Shown here in pieces: positions 1 through 8,362 of a stretch of 35,268 nucleotides of DNA. Position 1 is the stretch's first letter. Each line of letters begins with the position of its first letter. Origin of the DNA: Verrucomicrobiales bacterium. GTDB lineage: Bacteria; Verrucomicrobiota; Verrucomicrobiia; Verrucomicrobiales; DEV007. A program made the translations under genes and the position numbers. Where the stretch lies: the NCBI GenBank assembly GCA_029213025.1, contig JARGOZ010000032.1:1-35268 (forward strand), in the 5' to 3' direction. A model generated the notes under the pieces. That model did not search any database. It had not been told where the DNA came from and saw only the letters and a program-made list of their open reading frames with translations.

Positions 1-1431
1 TACGGCCACAGTTATTATACAGGCAAAGGCGCCGTGTTTGGTCGCCCCTTTCCAGTAGAGAGCGGGAATCACCAGGGCCGTCAAGGCTCCGAAGCCGGAA
101 AAACTCCAGATGGCCAGGTCAAATACGTTCTGAACGTTTTTCAGCAGTAGTGACAACACAAAGGTCACCAATACGATTCCGATCACAAAGCTACGGGCGA
201 TGAAAACCTTCTGCTTCTCAGTATAGTGGTCTTCCGGTTTGTTGTGCAGCACAACATCGTTGGTAAATATCGTACCCAGACAGAGAAACTGGGAATCGAG
301 CGATGACATGATTGCCGCCAGGATTCCGGCGGTGACAAGCCCGACGATGACCGGGTTATGGATCAACATTTTGATCATCACGCTCAATACTTTGCCGACT
401 TCGGCATCGGCGGCGCCACCAATTACTTTAAAAGCAGGCGGCGGCCAGGCTGCAGATGGATTGGCACTGAACACTCCCGTAGCCCAGAGACCCAGCAACA
501 CACAGGGAACCCAAACTACCATGATACACAGCGGATGCGCGACCACGGTGAGCTTGAATGTCTTTGCACTTTTTGCCGTCAACCAGTGCTGAAACAAGTG
601 GGGAAACATTCCCACTGACAATGGAATAAACATATAGGTCAAAAATGTGATGGGATGAATACCTACCTCTCGCACGGCCGGTCCCGCACTGGTGGTAATC
701 TCTAATTCACTCGGGGTACGAATGAGGTGGGCGGCATTGGCCTGTTCAATTGCCGCAGACAACCCGCCGAAGGCTTTTGAAACCAAAAGGAATGCCAGAA
801 CGCCCATTGCCATGAACACTAGAGTTTGAAATGTGTTGGCCCAGGCGGCTGCGCGGGAACCTCCGGCGAAAATATAGGCCAGAACTACTCCACAGATGAC
901 GATACCGATCAGCCAGGGCGGCAGTGCACCGTTGGTGGAGGCAAATAAATTGGGAAACATCCCGTTGGTCATCGGGCCCAGCACCCGGTAGGAACCGATC
1001 ACACCAATCAACAGATAGGGAATCACCAGCAGAACCAGAATGGGGAAAAGCAAATAGCCCAGCGAACTGGATTCAAAGCGGTTTCGGAAGAACTGGATCT
1101 GAGTGACATAGCCATGACGTTTTGCGATTGCCCATACCCGGATACCTATCAAAAAGAAACAGGCGGCATGGATTAATCCGGAGGAAGAAGCCATCAAACC
1201 GTAGGTCCCGACTCCTATCTGGAAAGATTTGCCGGTCGAGCCGACCAGCGCAAAGGCTGTCATCGTCGTTCCGAACACGGACATTAATAACATGAACGGC
1301 CCGATCGAGTGGCTCGCCACGAAATAGTCTTTTGATGTACCTCGAAACAATTTGCCGCTGAACATTGCCATAGCGAGCAATAGCGACAGATAGATGACGA
1401 TGATGATGAGTGGCGTATAGCTGACTTCCAT
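1..1431 (-). CDS. Sodium:solute symporter (SSS family), C-terminus cut by window edge
   Basis: Reading the minus strand from an ATG at 1431 gives 477 codons open to the window edge. The protein is highly hydrophobic with at least ten membrane spans. It begins MEVSYTPLIIIVIYLSLLLA and continues with SSS-like segments such as GTTMTAFALVGSTG, FAGGSRAAAWANTFQT and GILAAIMSSLDSQF, the last typical of this family's late helices. Family members are usually 480-560 residues, so only the end is missing. The expected role is Na+-driven uptake of an organic solute across the inner membrane; the substrate cannot be read. A DUF3311 protein lies directly upstream, a pairing common for this symporter type. 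A 13-bp inverted repeat sits between the two genes. Confidence 0.9.
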   Translation of the reverse strand, partial: MEVSYTPLIIIVIYLSLLLAMAMFSGKLFRGTSKDYFVASHSIGPFMLLMSVFGTTMTAFALVGSTGKSFQIGVGTYGLMASSSGLIHAACFFLIGIRVWAIAKRHGYVTQIQFFRNRFESSSLGYLLFPILVLLVIPYLLIGVIGSYRVLGPMTNGMFPNLFASTNGALPPWLIGIVICGVVLAYIFAGGSRAAAWANTFQTLVFMAMGVLAFLLVSKAFGGLSAAIEQANAAHLIRTPSELEITTSAGPAVREVGIHPITFLTYMFIPLSVGMFPHLFQHWLTAKSAKTFKLTVVAHPLCIMVVWVPCVLLGLWATGVFSANPSAAWPPPAFKVIGGAADAEVGKVLSVMIKMLIHNPVIVGLVTAGILAAIMSSLDSQFLCLGTIFTNDVVLHNKPEDHYTEKQKVFIARSFVIGIVLVTFVLSLLLKNVQNVFDLAIWSFSGFGALTALVIPALYWKGATKHGAFACIITVAV

Positions 1432-1460
1432 TATCCGGTGTAATTATAGATTGAATCGAC

Positions 1461-1495
1461 TGTACCCTGTACACTGTTTGATTGTACAGGGTACA
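1461..1495. repeat. Inverted pair of the TGTACAGGGTACA motif (site A)
   Basis: TGTACCCTGTACA (1461-1473) and its exact reverse complement TGTACAGGGTACA (1483-1495) are separated by 9 nt. Each half is itself near-palindromic (TGTAC-AGG-GTACA), which is operator-like. The pair lies between the DUF3311 stop and the symporter start, 30-64 nt upstream of the symporter ATG. The same core recurs near 9.4 kb and 33.6 kb. Without a following T-run on the minus strand it is a poor intrinsic terminator. A binding site, an mRNA hairpin or a repeat element are all possible. Confidence 0.75.
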
Positions 1496-1498
1496 ACG

Positions 1499-1729
1499 TT
1501 ACTTGTTGTCTTCGCTCTCGCCTTTTTCAGCCCACTCCTCCAGTTGAGTGGGCCAGGCATAGATGACCACCGCCGCCCAGAACAGGGCGGCAACTATGGA
1601 ATAGCCGGCATGATAGGCCAGCCCTTTCGGTAGAAATCCGAAGACAAGACTGCTATCGCTCCAGTTCCAGAAGTCCTGATGCAGGATGCCGAGGACAACG
1701 AAAACTGCAATAATGATCCAGCGTTTCAT
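1499..1729 (-). CDS. DUF3311-like small membrane protein, symporter partner
   Basis: The 76-residue protein starts MKRWIIIAVFVVLGILHQDF and has two predicted membrane spans (about 4-17 and 42-59). Between them is the pattern HQDFWNW...VFGFLPKGLAYH, and the tail is acidic and soluble. The HxDFWxW/GFLPxxLAYH pattern and the size match DUF3311 proteins, which are typically encoded immediately before an SSS symporter. The likely role is an accessory or stabilising subunit of that transporter, which is inferred from context and not shown. It sits 22 nt after the PQQ lipoprotein gene and 67 nt before the symporter start, so it is probably co-transcribed. Confidence 0.8.
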   Translation of the reverse strand: MKRWIIIAVFVVLGILHQDFWNWSDSSLVFGFLPKGLAYHAGYSIVAALFWAAVVIYAWPTQLEEWAEKGESEDNK

Positions 1730-1751
1730 AGGTATTTTTGGTCGTCCAGGT

Positions 1752-3443
1752 TTACTGGTGGTAGGCGTAGAGGTGAGTCTGAGTCATTACATACAGCGTT
1801 CCGTTGGCTACTACACATGTGGAGTAGATTGGAGCAGGGTAGCTGATCGTATTGATCTCCTCTTTCTCTTTACCGGCTTTGAGGACGAGTAGTTCGCCAT
1901 CTTCGTTCCCGAGGAAAACTTTTCCGTCTACCACGAGAGTCGATCCCCAGATGTGGGAAAATGTGTCGTGATCCCAATACAGCTCGCCGGTTTCTGCGTC
2001 GAGGCAGTACAGGCGGCCGGAGTAATCGGCTATATATAGCAGTCCGTCAGCTATAGAAGGAGTTGAAATCGTCCGGCCTACTCCTTTGAACTGCCATACT
2101 ACGGCGTCTTCTTCATTGCCTTTGCTTGGATCAATACAAGTTATGCAGCCGACACCCTCGCCGTGTTCCGGATCCTGTCCGATACAGATGTAGATTTTAT
2201 CGTTGGCAATCACCGGCGATGAAATGATTTCGGATGGTCCGGGATAGGTAGCGTATTTGATCTTTTCGCCATTCTCATCGTAGCGGTATTCTTTCGGGCA
2301 GCAATCCACCTTCCAGAGTTCTTTCATCAGATAAAATTTCTCGTCGCCGTCTTCTTCCACATCGAATTCGTTAGCGTCGTAGCCGTAGGCCCAGCCGTCA
2401 CCGGCGCCAAAGACGACGGTTTCTTTTCCGTTGACCGTTCCGGCCGCAGGGGATGACCAGTTGCAGTGCATGATTCGCTCGGAGATGCCGCTGGCTTCTT
2501 CGCCTTTCAGCTCACCGGTCTTCTTGTCGAGTGCAATTAAAGAAGGAGCACTTGGGGCCGGGATATTGATGTGTGACCAGTCAACACCGTTTGATGTCGA
2601 GCAGAAAACCCGGTCGCCGGAGACGACCACAGAACTGGAGGTAATATTGTGAGGGAAAGCTCCCAACTCGGAGCGCATGTCGTAGCCCCAGACGATGTCA
2701 GCATCCTTTTTGCCGACTTCAACAGGTTCGGCCTCGTCCATTTTCTCCAGACCTCCGACCATGTATTTGCCTTCGTCCTGGAAAGGACCGTCGTTGCCGT
2801 CGCTCATCCCATAGATATCGAGACAAATGATCTCGCCCCGGTTGGTTACGACGTAGCCGTTTTTGCCGTCGATCAGAACCGAGGAACAAATTCCGAGGAA
2901 TTCCCAGTCGGAAACTTTACCGGCACCGAGTTTCGGAACCGAGAACTGCCAATTCAGTTCACCGCTTTTTTCGTCGAGACAGAGAACAATACCCCGGTCG
3001 CCTTTAACTGAATCAAGGCGTGGCTCCTCGTTGTTGGTGCCGACAAAAATACGTCCGCCCTGAATGGTGGGTGTTCCGTAGGCTTGAGAGCCAAGCTTGA
3101 CCACCCAGCGGGCGAGTTTTGCACCGTTCACATGACCTTCGCCGTCCAGCTCACCTGCGGTGAAGTCGGAAGGAATGCCGGTAGCGGGTGAGTACATGTT
3201 ATTTGATCCATTGTGTCCCCACTGTGGCCATTCGCCTTCGCCCGCCGTCGTTTCGGAAGTCGCGATCGAAGAGGATCCCGGAGTAGGTTGGGGCGTTGGA
3301 TCTGCCGGAGATGGCTTTGTCGCCGTTTGCTGAATGTTCGATTCAGCGTTTGCGACAGCATCAGACTCAACACCGGTATTATCGCACGATGTGATAAATA
3401 GCCCGGCAAGAGCGAGGCTGGAGATGGTAATCAGTGATTTCAT
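1752..3443 (-). CDS. PQQ-binding-like beta-propeller lipoprotein
   Basis: From the ATG at 3443 the protein is 563 residues and begins with a lipoprotein signal, MKSLITISSLALAGLFITSC, with Cys20 as the lipid-modified residue. A Thr/Pro/Ser-rich linker (about 25-65) leads into repeats of the PQQ-propeller type: W-Q-W/GxN near 70, then blades such as GIVLCLDEKSGELNWQFSVP, SLIALDKKTGELKGE and LYCLDAETGELYWDHDTF. A longer reading from a GTG at 3485 would bury the signal peptide, so the later start was chosen. No dehydrogenase catalytic residues can be assigned, so it may be a binding or scaffold protein rather than an enzyme. It lies 81 nt after a second PQQ-type gene and likely shares its operon with the symporter pair. 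Confidence 0.85.
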   Translation of the reverse strand: MKSLITISSLALAGLFITSCDNTGVESDAVANAESNIQQTATKPSPADPTPQPTPGSSSIATSETTAGEGEWPQWGHNGSNNMYSPATGIPSDFTAGELDGEGHVNGAKLARWVVKLGSQAYGTPTIQGGRIFVGTNNEEPRLDSVKGDRGIVLCLDEKSGELNWQFSVPKLGAGKVSDWEFLGICSSVLIDGKNGYVVTNRGEIICLDIYGMSDGNDGPFQDEGKYMVGGLEKMDEAEPVEVGKKDADIVWGYDMRSELGAFPHNITSSSVVVSGDRVFCSTSNGVDWSHINIPAPSAPSLIALDKKTGELKGEEASGISERIMHCNWSSPAAGTVNGKETVVFGAGDGWAYGYDANEFDVEEDGDEKFYLMKELWKVDCCPKEYRYDENGEKIKYATYPGPSEIISSPVIANDKIYICIGQDPEHGEGVGCITCIDPSKGNEEDAVVWQFKGVGRTISTPSIADGLLYIADYSGRLYCLDAETGELYWDHDTFSHIWGSTLVVDGKVFLGNEDGELLVLKAGKEKEEINTISYPAPIYSTCVVANGTLYVMTQTHLYAYHQ

Positions 3444-3524
3444 ATTTGATTGGGCAAACTGGTAATTTTGCAGTTTATCTCTCACCTTTACTCGAAAAAT
3501 GAGAGGGTGGAAATTGAAGGTTTC

Positions 3525-5810
3525 TTAGTTTTGCGTGATCGAGACGTTGTCAACAAAGACGCTTTTTTGACTTTGTGGTGAAAATCCGAAAATTCCGGGC
3601 GCACCTTTTTTGTGAACATTCTTGTGCTCAAATTCAATGGTCCAGGCATCGGGTTCGGGCTCGCCTTTGACCCATACTTTGCCCCGCACTACTCCGGAGC
3701 CGTCCTCATTGGTATCGACCTTTGTTTTTAAAGTGTACCACTTGTTGGCAGAGATCCGGAACGGCACGGAGTGCTTGACTCTTTCGTGGTTGGAGCTGAT
3801 CTCCAGCACGTTGGCGTTACCAATGAGGGCCACGATGTAGCGCTGATTGATAAGTCCGACCACGGATTTCACCCGGCGGTTACCATCCGTCATAACATCG
3901 GCCTGGAGTGTGTAATCTTTTAGATCCGGATCGCCGATAAAGGAGAGCGAACGCTGGAAAAGAACTCTATCGAGAGTTTTGGCGAGGACTTTACTGCCGT
4001 CGAGTTCCCGGACTTCCCACTTCAGACGGGCGCCGATCCAGGGAAGAGGTGGGTAGGCAAATTTGCCGTTTGGCCCCGATGCGTCGAGATCGAATGCCTC
4101 AAAGTCTTCTTTGTAAGGGAGATTGGAAATCACCCGTCCCCGGACGATTCCACTCAAGTCACCGCTGGTCGCTTTCCAGGCACCGGCGGAAAGAGCAGCA
4201 TCATCTGCTGCGGAAATCGTTTTGCCGGAAAAAGACGCGTCCATTTCCGCTTTTACCTTGGCGGTAGGCGGAATGAATTTGGCGAAGGAAACTTCACCGG
4301 CTTCTTCGCCCGGAATTCCGTTGGCGTCAGCCTGGTAAATTTTTACTTCAGCGGAGTCGCCGGCTTTCAGGAGGACATCGACCGGAACGGCGGAAAGTTT
4401 CGCAGGAGTTCCCGCTGCAGGCATTTCGTGAACCGGGGCATCGGTCCAGGTGATTCCGTCGTTCTTGATTTTGAAGGCGTATAGCTTCTCGGTGGTGTGA
4501 ACGTAGACAATCCCGTTGCAGATCGCAGGGGAACCGATGCAGTTGCCATCAACCTTAATCGTCTGAAGGATCTTGCCTTTGTCGCCGGTGACATCGATGA
4601 CAAAAAATTCTCCCGGGAAAAGTGGCACGTAAAGTTTCCCGTCTGCATAAGCCGGTGAAGCGTGCAGCTGCTCGTTGGCCAGCTTCAGAGTCCAAAGTGT
4701 TTTACCGCTGTTTGCGTCTAGGCAGAAGAGCGATCCGGTTTTGACCACCTGGTACACTTTATCATCTACCAGAACCGGAGAGCTTGTGAACATCTCAAGG
4801 CGGTTGCGCCAAACTTCGACGTCTTTGATTCTCGGGGCTCCTTTTTGTTCGGGATCAATTTCACCACCGGTATTATCAAAATCCTCAGGAAGATTGATCG
4901 AAAACGCGCGCCCGATTTCTGTGGTATCGAGGTTTTCTTTGCCGTGGATACAAATCAGATTGTCGCCGTGAATAACCGGCGAGCTGTTCAATCCGCCTTT
5001 GGAAATCTGGTAGCGCCAGAGCGGGGTGCCATCATTCACGTTCACGCAGACGATGTTTCCACAGCCCGTTCCTGCATAGAATACACGCTTTCCGTCGCGA
5101 GTTTCCACATAAGGCGTGCTCATGGAGCTGTCTTTCAGGTAGGGAGGACCCACTCCCGGTGTGGATGACCAGAGCAATTCGCCGGTATTTTTATCAAATC
5201 CGAAGAAACGGTCTCTCGCCGGGCCGTCTGCACCCCAGTAACTGGTTACGCCGCGGATAATGGCGATATCGCCGTCGATTACCGGAGCACCGGCCCGGCC
5301 GTTGGGGAAGGTGAGGCGGCCAAAACGCTCGATCATAGAATGCTGCCAGATCTCGTCGCCGTCTTTGGAGTAACAGGTAACCAGTCCGAAGGTTGTCGCT
5401 ACGATGACATTTTCGGTTTCCGGGTCGACCGCTGCTGCACCGATCGAATACCGGTTGTAGATCGTATCGGAGATAAAATCGTGCTCGGATTTTTCCCACA
5501 GCACTTTGCCGGTTTTTTCGTCGCGGGCCTGAATCACTTCATCCAGGTCGGCTCCTTTGCCGCGATATCCCCACGAATAAATTCTGCCTTTGAAAATTAC
5601 CGGAGTGCCGCGGCCGGCGATTTCGTCGACCCAGACCGGATTGGGATCAAGTTCTCCCGATCCTGCATAACTCTCAAGGGAAACTCCGGTTTGCAGCGGT
5701 CCCCGCCATGAAACCCAATTACCCTTGTGAATGTCTTCGCCCAGAGAAATGCCGGGAAATTGACTTGTGAAAAACGCGAATACCGCAGTGGTGAGTAAAA
5801 ATCTTTTCAT
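3525..5810 (-). CDS. Secreted PQQ-like beta-propeller protein with C-terminal jelly-roll-like domain
   Basis: The 761-residue product starts with a Sec signal (MKRFLLTTAVFAFFTSQFPG, cleavage near residue 24). Residues about 30-460 are propeller blades with W-x-G and G-x-x-L-W patterns, for example DEKTGKVLWEKSEHD, DKNTGELLWSSTPG and DANSGKTLWTLKLA. A linker follows, and about 560-761 form a beta-rich region (DLKDYTLQADVMTDGNRR, NKWYTLKTKVD, FVDNVSI) resembling the concanavalin-like/3-keto-disaccharide hydrolase fold. The expected location is the periplasm or outside the cell, with a carbohydrate- or alcohol-related role suggested only by the family. It is probably the first gene of the operon running through to the symporter; about 200 nt of gene-free DNA lies upstream. 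Confidence 0.85.
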   Translation of the reverse strand: MKRFLLTTAVFAFFTSQFPGISLGEDIHKGNWVSWRGPLQTGVSLESYAGSGELDPNPVWVDEIAGRGTPVIFKGRIYSWGYRGKGADLDEVIQARDEKTGKVLWEKSEHDFISDTIYNRYSIGAAAVDPETENVIVATTFGLVTCYSKDGDEIWQHSMIERFGRLTFPNGRAGAPVIDGDIAIIRGVTSYWGADGPARDRFFGFDKNTGELLWSSTPGVGPPYLKDSSMSTPYVETRDGKRVFYAGTGCGNIVCVNVNDGTPLWRYQISKGGLNSSPVIHGDNLICIHGKENLDTTEIGRAFSINLPEDFDNTGGEIDPEQKGAPRIKDVEVWRNRLEMFTSSPVLVDDKVYQVVKTGSLFCLDANSGKTLWTLKLANEQLHASPAYADGKLYVPLFPGEFFVIDVTGDKGKILQTIKVDGNCIGSPAICNGIVYVHTTEKLYAFKIKNDGITWTDAPVHEMPAAGTPAKLSAVPVDVLLKAGDSAEVKIYQADANGIPGEEAGEVSFAKFIPPTAKVKAEMDASFSGKTISAADDAALSAGAWKATSGDLSGIVRGRVISNLPYKEDFEAFDLDASGPNGKFAYPPLPWIGARLKWEVRELDGSKVLAKTLDRVLFQRSLSFIGDPDLKDYTLQADVMTDGNRRVKSVVGLINQRYIVALIGNANVLEISSNHERVKHSVPFRISANKWYTLKTKVDTNEDGSGVVRGKVWVKGEPEPDAWTIEFEHKNVHKKGAPGIFGFSPQSQKSVFVDNVSITQN

Positions 5811-6017
5811 CTTAGCTTAAAACGGTGAGAGCCACAGGCCCTTAGTGCACCTGCGAAACTAGAGTCGGCTATTGCCAAAGCAACGCCATTTTCGCGTATT
5901 TTGCTCCAGTATTAGAAAAATTAATTAACTGTTCCTTTCGGGACGTTGCAGAATCGTTTTTAGATGAAAGATCGGAAGATTGATTAGTAAAACTTATCGA
6001 AGTTGATCGCGCGCCTG

Positions 6018-6893
6018 TTAATATTTGCTGCCTCCGGCGATACTGGACTCAATCGGATGCCACGTGGTTTTTACTTCCTGGGTTTCGAGGATTGGATATG
6101 GCGATTCCGGGCCGGAGATCACATCTTTTCGCCGGATGATTCGCTTCAGGTTGTGGACGGCTTCCTCTTTGGCTGTCTTCCAGTCATCATTGGAAAGATC
6201 TGATGCCACAAAGGCGTTTACATCTTTGTGGTTTACCATAAAAGGGAGCAGTTCTTCGCGGATTCCGGTGAGGATATTTACCACGCCGCCCGGCAGATCG
6301 GAAGTGGCCAGCACCTCCGCCAGTGTGATCGAGCTGAGTGGGGATTTCTCCGCCCCGAGAATCACAACGGTGTTGCCCCCGGCGATCACGGGAAGAATGG
6401 TTTCGAGCAAAGCCAAAAGCGGGTTTTCCTCCGGTGCAATCGCAGCGACGACGCCGACCGGTTCATACACGGAAAAATTAAAATGGCAGCTGGCCACCGG
6501 GTTAACGGAGGAGAACACCTGTTGGTATTTGTCGCACCAACCGGCGTAGTATATGCAGCGGTCGACGGCCTCGGCGACTTCCTTTTTTGCTTTCGCTGGA
6601 GTGCTGCCCTGCTTGATTAATTCATCGGCGAATTGCGCGCTGCGGCCTTCCAGCATTTCACCGATTCGGTAGAGAATCTGGCTTCGGTTGAACGCGGCCC
6701 GTACAGCCCAACCGCCAAGCGCACTGCGGGCCGCTACCACCGCGTTGCGAAAGTCCTTCCTCGATGCCTGACATATATTACCAAGAGGTTTGCCGTCCGC
6801 TCCGGCAGGTGTGTAGTATCTACCCGATTCGGTCCGCGGAAACTGGCCTCCGATATAGAGTTTGTAGGTCTTCAAAACTTCGAGTCTTTCCAT
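6018..6893 (-). CDS. Truncated aldehyde dehydrogenase-like protein, catalytic part missing
   Basis: At 291 residues this is about 60% of a normal aldehyde dehydrogenase. It aligns by eye with the N-terminal coenzyme-binding part: YKLYIGGQFPRTESGRYY, then RSQILYRIGEMLEGR, then YEPVGVVAAIAPEENP and AGGNTVVILGAEKSP, ending near the usual LTG(x)REEL segment. The family's general-base Glu (in ELGGK) and the catalytic Cys region are both absent, and the C-terminal 45 residues are unrelated. The reading frame is intact and sits 11 nt after the full-length enzyme, so it looks like a maintained partner subunit rather than a decayed gene. Its role could be structural or regulatory within a hetero-oligomer. 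Confidence 0.8.
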   Translation of the reverse strand: MERLEVLKTYKLYIGGQFPRTESGRYYTPAGADGKPLGNICQASRKDFRNAVVAARSALGGWAVRAAFNRSQILYRIGEMLEGRSAQFADELIKQGSTPAKAKKEVAEAVDRCIYYAGWCDKYQQVFSSVNPVASCHFNFSVYEPVGVVAAIAPEENPLLALLETILPVIAGGNTVVILGAEKSPLSSITLAEVLATSDLPGGVVNILTGIREELLPFMVNHKDVNAFVASDLSNDDWKTAKEEAVHNLKRIIRRKDVISGPESPYPILETQEVKTTWHPIESSIAGGSKY

Positions 6894-6904
6894 AGTTGCT
6901 TGTG

Positions 6905-8350
6905 TTACATGTCGAGATACGCAGCCAGTCCGTGAAGTCCTCCTTCGCGACCAAAACCACTTTCCTTGTACCCGCCAAACGGGGATGTGGGATCAAATTG
7001 ATTGTAGGTATTACCCCAGACTACGCCGGCGTCGAGATTACTGCTGATTTGGAATAACCGGGCTCCTTTATCGCTCCATACTCCAGCAGAAAGGCCGTAG
7101 GGCGTGTTATTGGCTTTTTCGATCACTTCCGGAACGGTGCGAAAGGTTTGCACGGCGAGAACGGGGCCGAATATTTCCTCCTGCGCGATCGTTGAAGACT
7201 GGGCTACGTTGGTAAATACAGTGGGCGCACACCAGTTGCCGGATGCCGGCAGCTTGCACGAGGTTTGATACATTTCCGATCCTTCTTCCCGACCGGTTTT
7301 GATATACTTTTCAATAGTGCGCAGCTGCTCTTTGGAATTGATCGCGCCAACATCAGTGTTTTTATCCAGCGGGTCACCCACGATTAGTGTATCCATTCGC
7401 CGCTTGAGCTTCCACATCACTTCATCAAATACCGATTCCTGAACGAAAAGTCGGGAACCAGCGCAACAGACATGCCCCTGGTTGAAGTAGATACCATTTA
7501 CTATGCCTTCAACCGCCTGATCGATAGCGGCGTCATCCAGAATAATATTGGCGGCTTTGCCGCCGAGTTCGAGGGTCACTTTTTTGTTCGAGCCAGCGAC
7601 GGATTTTTGGATCAGTTTCCCTACAGAAGTGGAGCCGGTGAAAGCGACTTTATTTACATCGGCATGATTGACGATTGCCGCTCCCGTTTCGCCTGCTCCG
7701 GTAACGATGTTGACTACACCTTCGGGAAGTCCCGATTCCGCGATCAGTTCGGCGAGTTTCAGGGATGTCAGGGGAGTGGTCTCCGCCGGTTTCAGCACCA
7801 CTGTGTTACCGGTAGCCAGTGCCGGTGCAATTTTCCATGCCGCCATCAGCAGCGGAAAATTCCACGGTATGACCTGGCCGGCGACCCCCAGAGAGGCAAT
7901 CTTCCGGTTGGGGAAGGCATACTCCAGTTTATCCGCCCAGCCGGCGTAGTAAAAAAAATGATTCGCCGCGAGAGGGATATCTACATCGCGCGACTCCCGA
8001 ATGGGCTTGCCGCCATCCAGCGTTTCGATGATCGCAAATTCCCGCGCGCGTTCCTGAATAAGGCGGGCTATCCGGTAAATATACTTGCCGCGGTCCCGGG
8101 CGCTGAGCTTTCCCCATGGTCCTTCATAGGCGGCACGGGCAGCTTTTACCGCTGCGTTTACATCGGCCTGCGAACCGGATGCGACTTCGGCGATTTTTTT
8201 GCCGTTGGCGGGGTTGGTAGTAGAGAAATAGTCGCCCTCTTTCGGCGCGGTCCATTTGCCGTTAATAAAGTGTTCGTAGCGGCCGGAGATATGTGCCTGT
8301 TTGGCTGACTCCGGCGCGGGTGAATAGTTCCATTCGGTCTGATCGGACAT
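6905..8350 (-). CDS. Aldehyde dehydrogenase (NAD-dependent family), full length
   Basis: The 481-residue protein carries the complete ALDH signature set. These are the coenzyme-binding GQVIPWNFPLLMAAWKIAPA and GNTVVLKPAETTP, the nucleotide-loop FTGSTSVGK, the general-base Glu in TLELGGK, the catalytic Cys in FNQGHVCCAGSR (about 285), and the late EEIFGPVL and PFGGYKESGFGREGG motifs. It oxidises an aldehyde to the acid using NAD(P)+ in the cytoplasm. Being 12 nt after deoC, the likely substrate is the acetaldehyde released by deoxyribose-phosphate aldolase; that is inferred from the operon. The start ATG at 8350 follows the deoC stop directly. Confidence 0.93.
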   Translation of the reverse strand: MSDQTEWNYSPAPESAKQAHISGRYEHFINGKWTAPKEGDYFSTTNPANGKKIAEVASGSQADVNAAVKAARAAYEGPWGKLSARDRGKYIYRIARLIQERAREFAIIETLDGGKPIRESRDVDIPLAANHFFYYAGWADKLEYAFPNRKIASLGVAGQVIPWNFPLLMAAWKIAPALATGNTVVLKPAETTPLTSLKLAELIAESGLPEGVVNIVTGAGETGAAIVNHADVNKVAFTGSTSVGKLIQKSVAGSNKKVTLELGGKAANIILDDAAIDQAVEGIVNGIYFNQGHVCCAGSRLFVQESVFDEVMWKLKRRMDTLIVGDPLDKNTDVGAINSKEQLRTIEKYIKTGREEGSEMYQTSCKLPASGNWCAPTVFTNVAQSSTIAQEEIFGPVLAVQTFRTVPEVIEKANNTPYGLSAGVWSDKGARLFQISSNLDAGVVWGNTYNQFDPTSPFGGYKESGFGREGGLHGLAAYLDM

Positions 8351-8362
8351 GGTGGCAAATAG

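Noticed and set aside
1443..1448. TATAAT on the minus strand as a promoter for the symporter
   Set aside because: It lies only 11 nt before the ATG, which would leave a leader of about 5 nt, and no matching -35 is found at 17 nt. It is mentioned in a finding but not annotated as a promoter.
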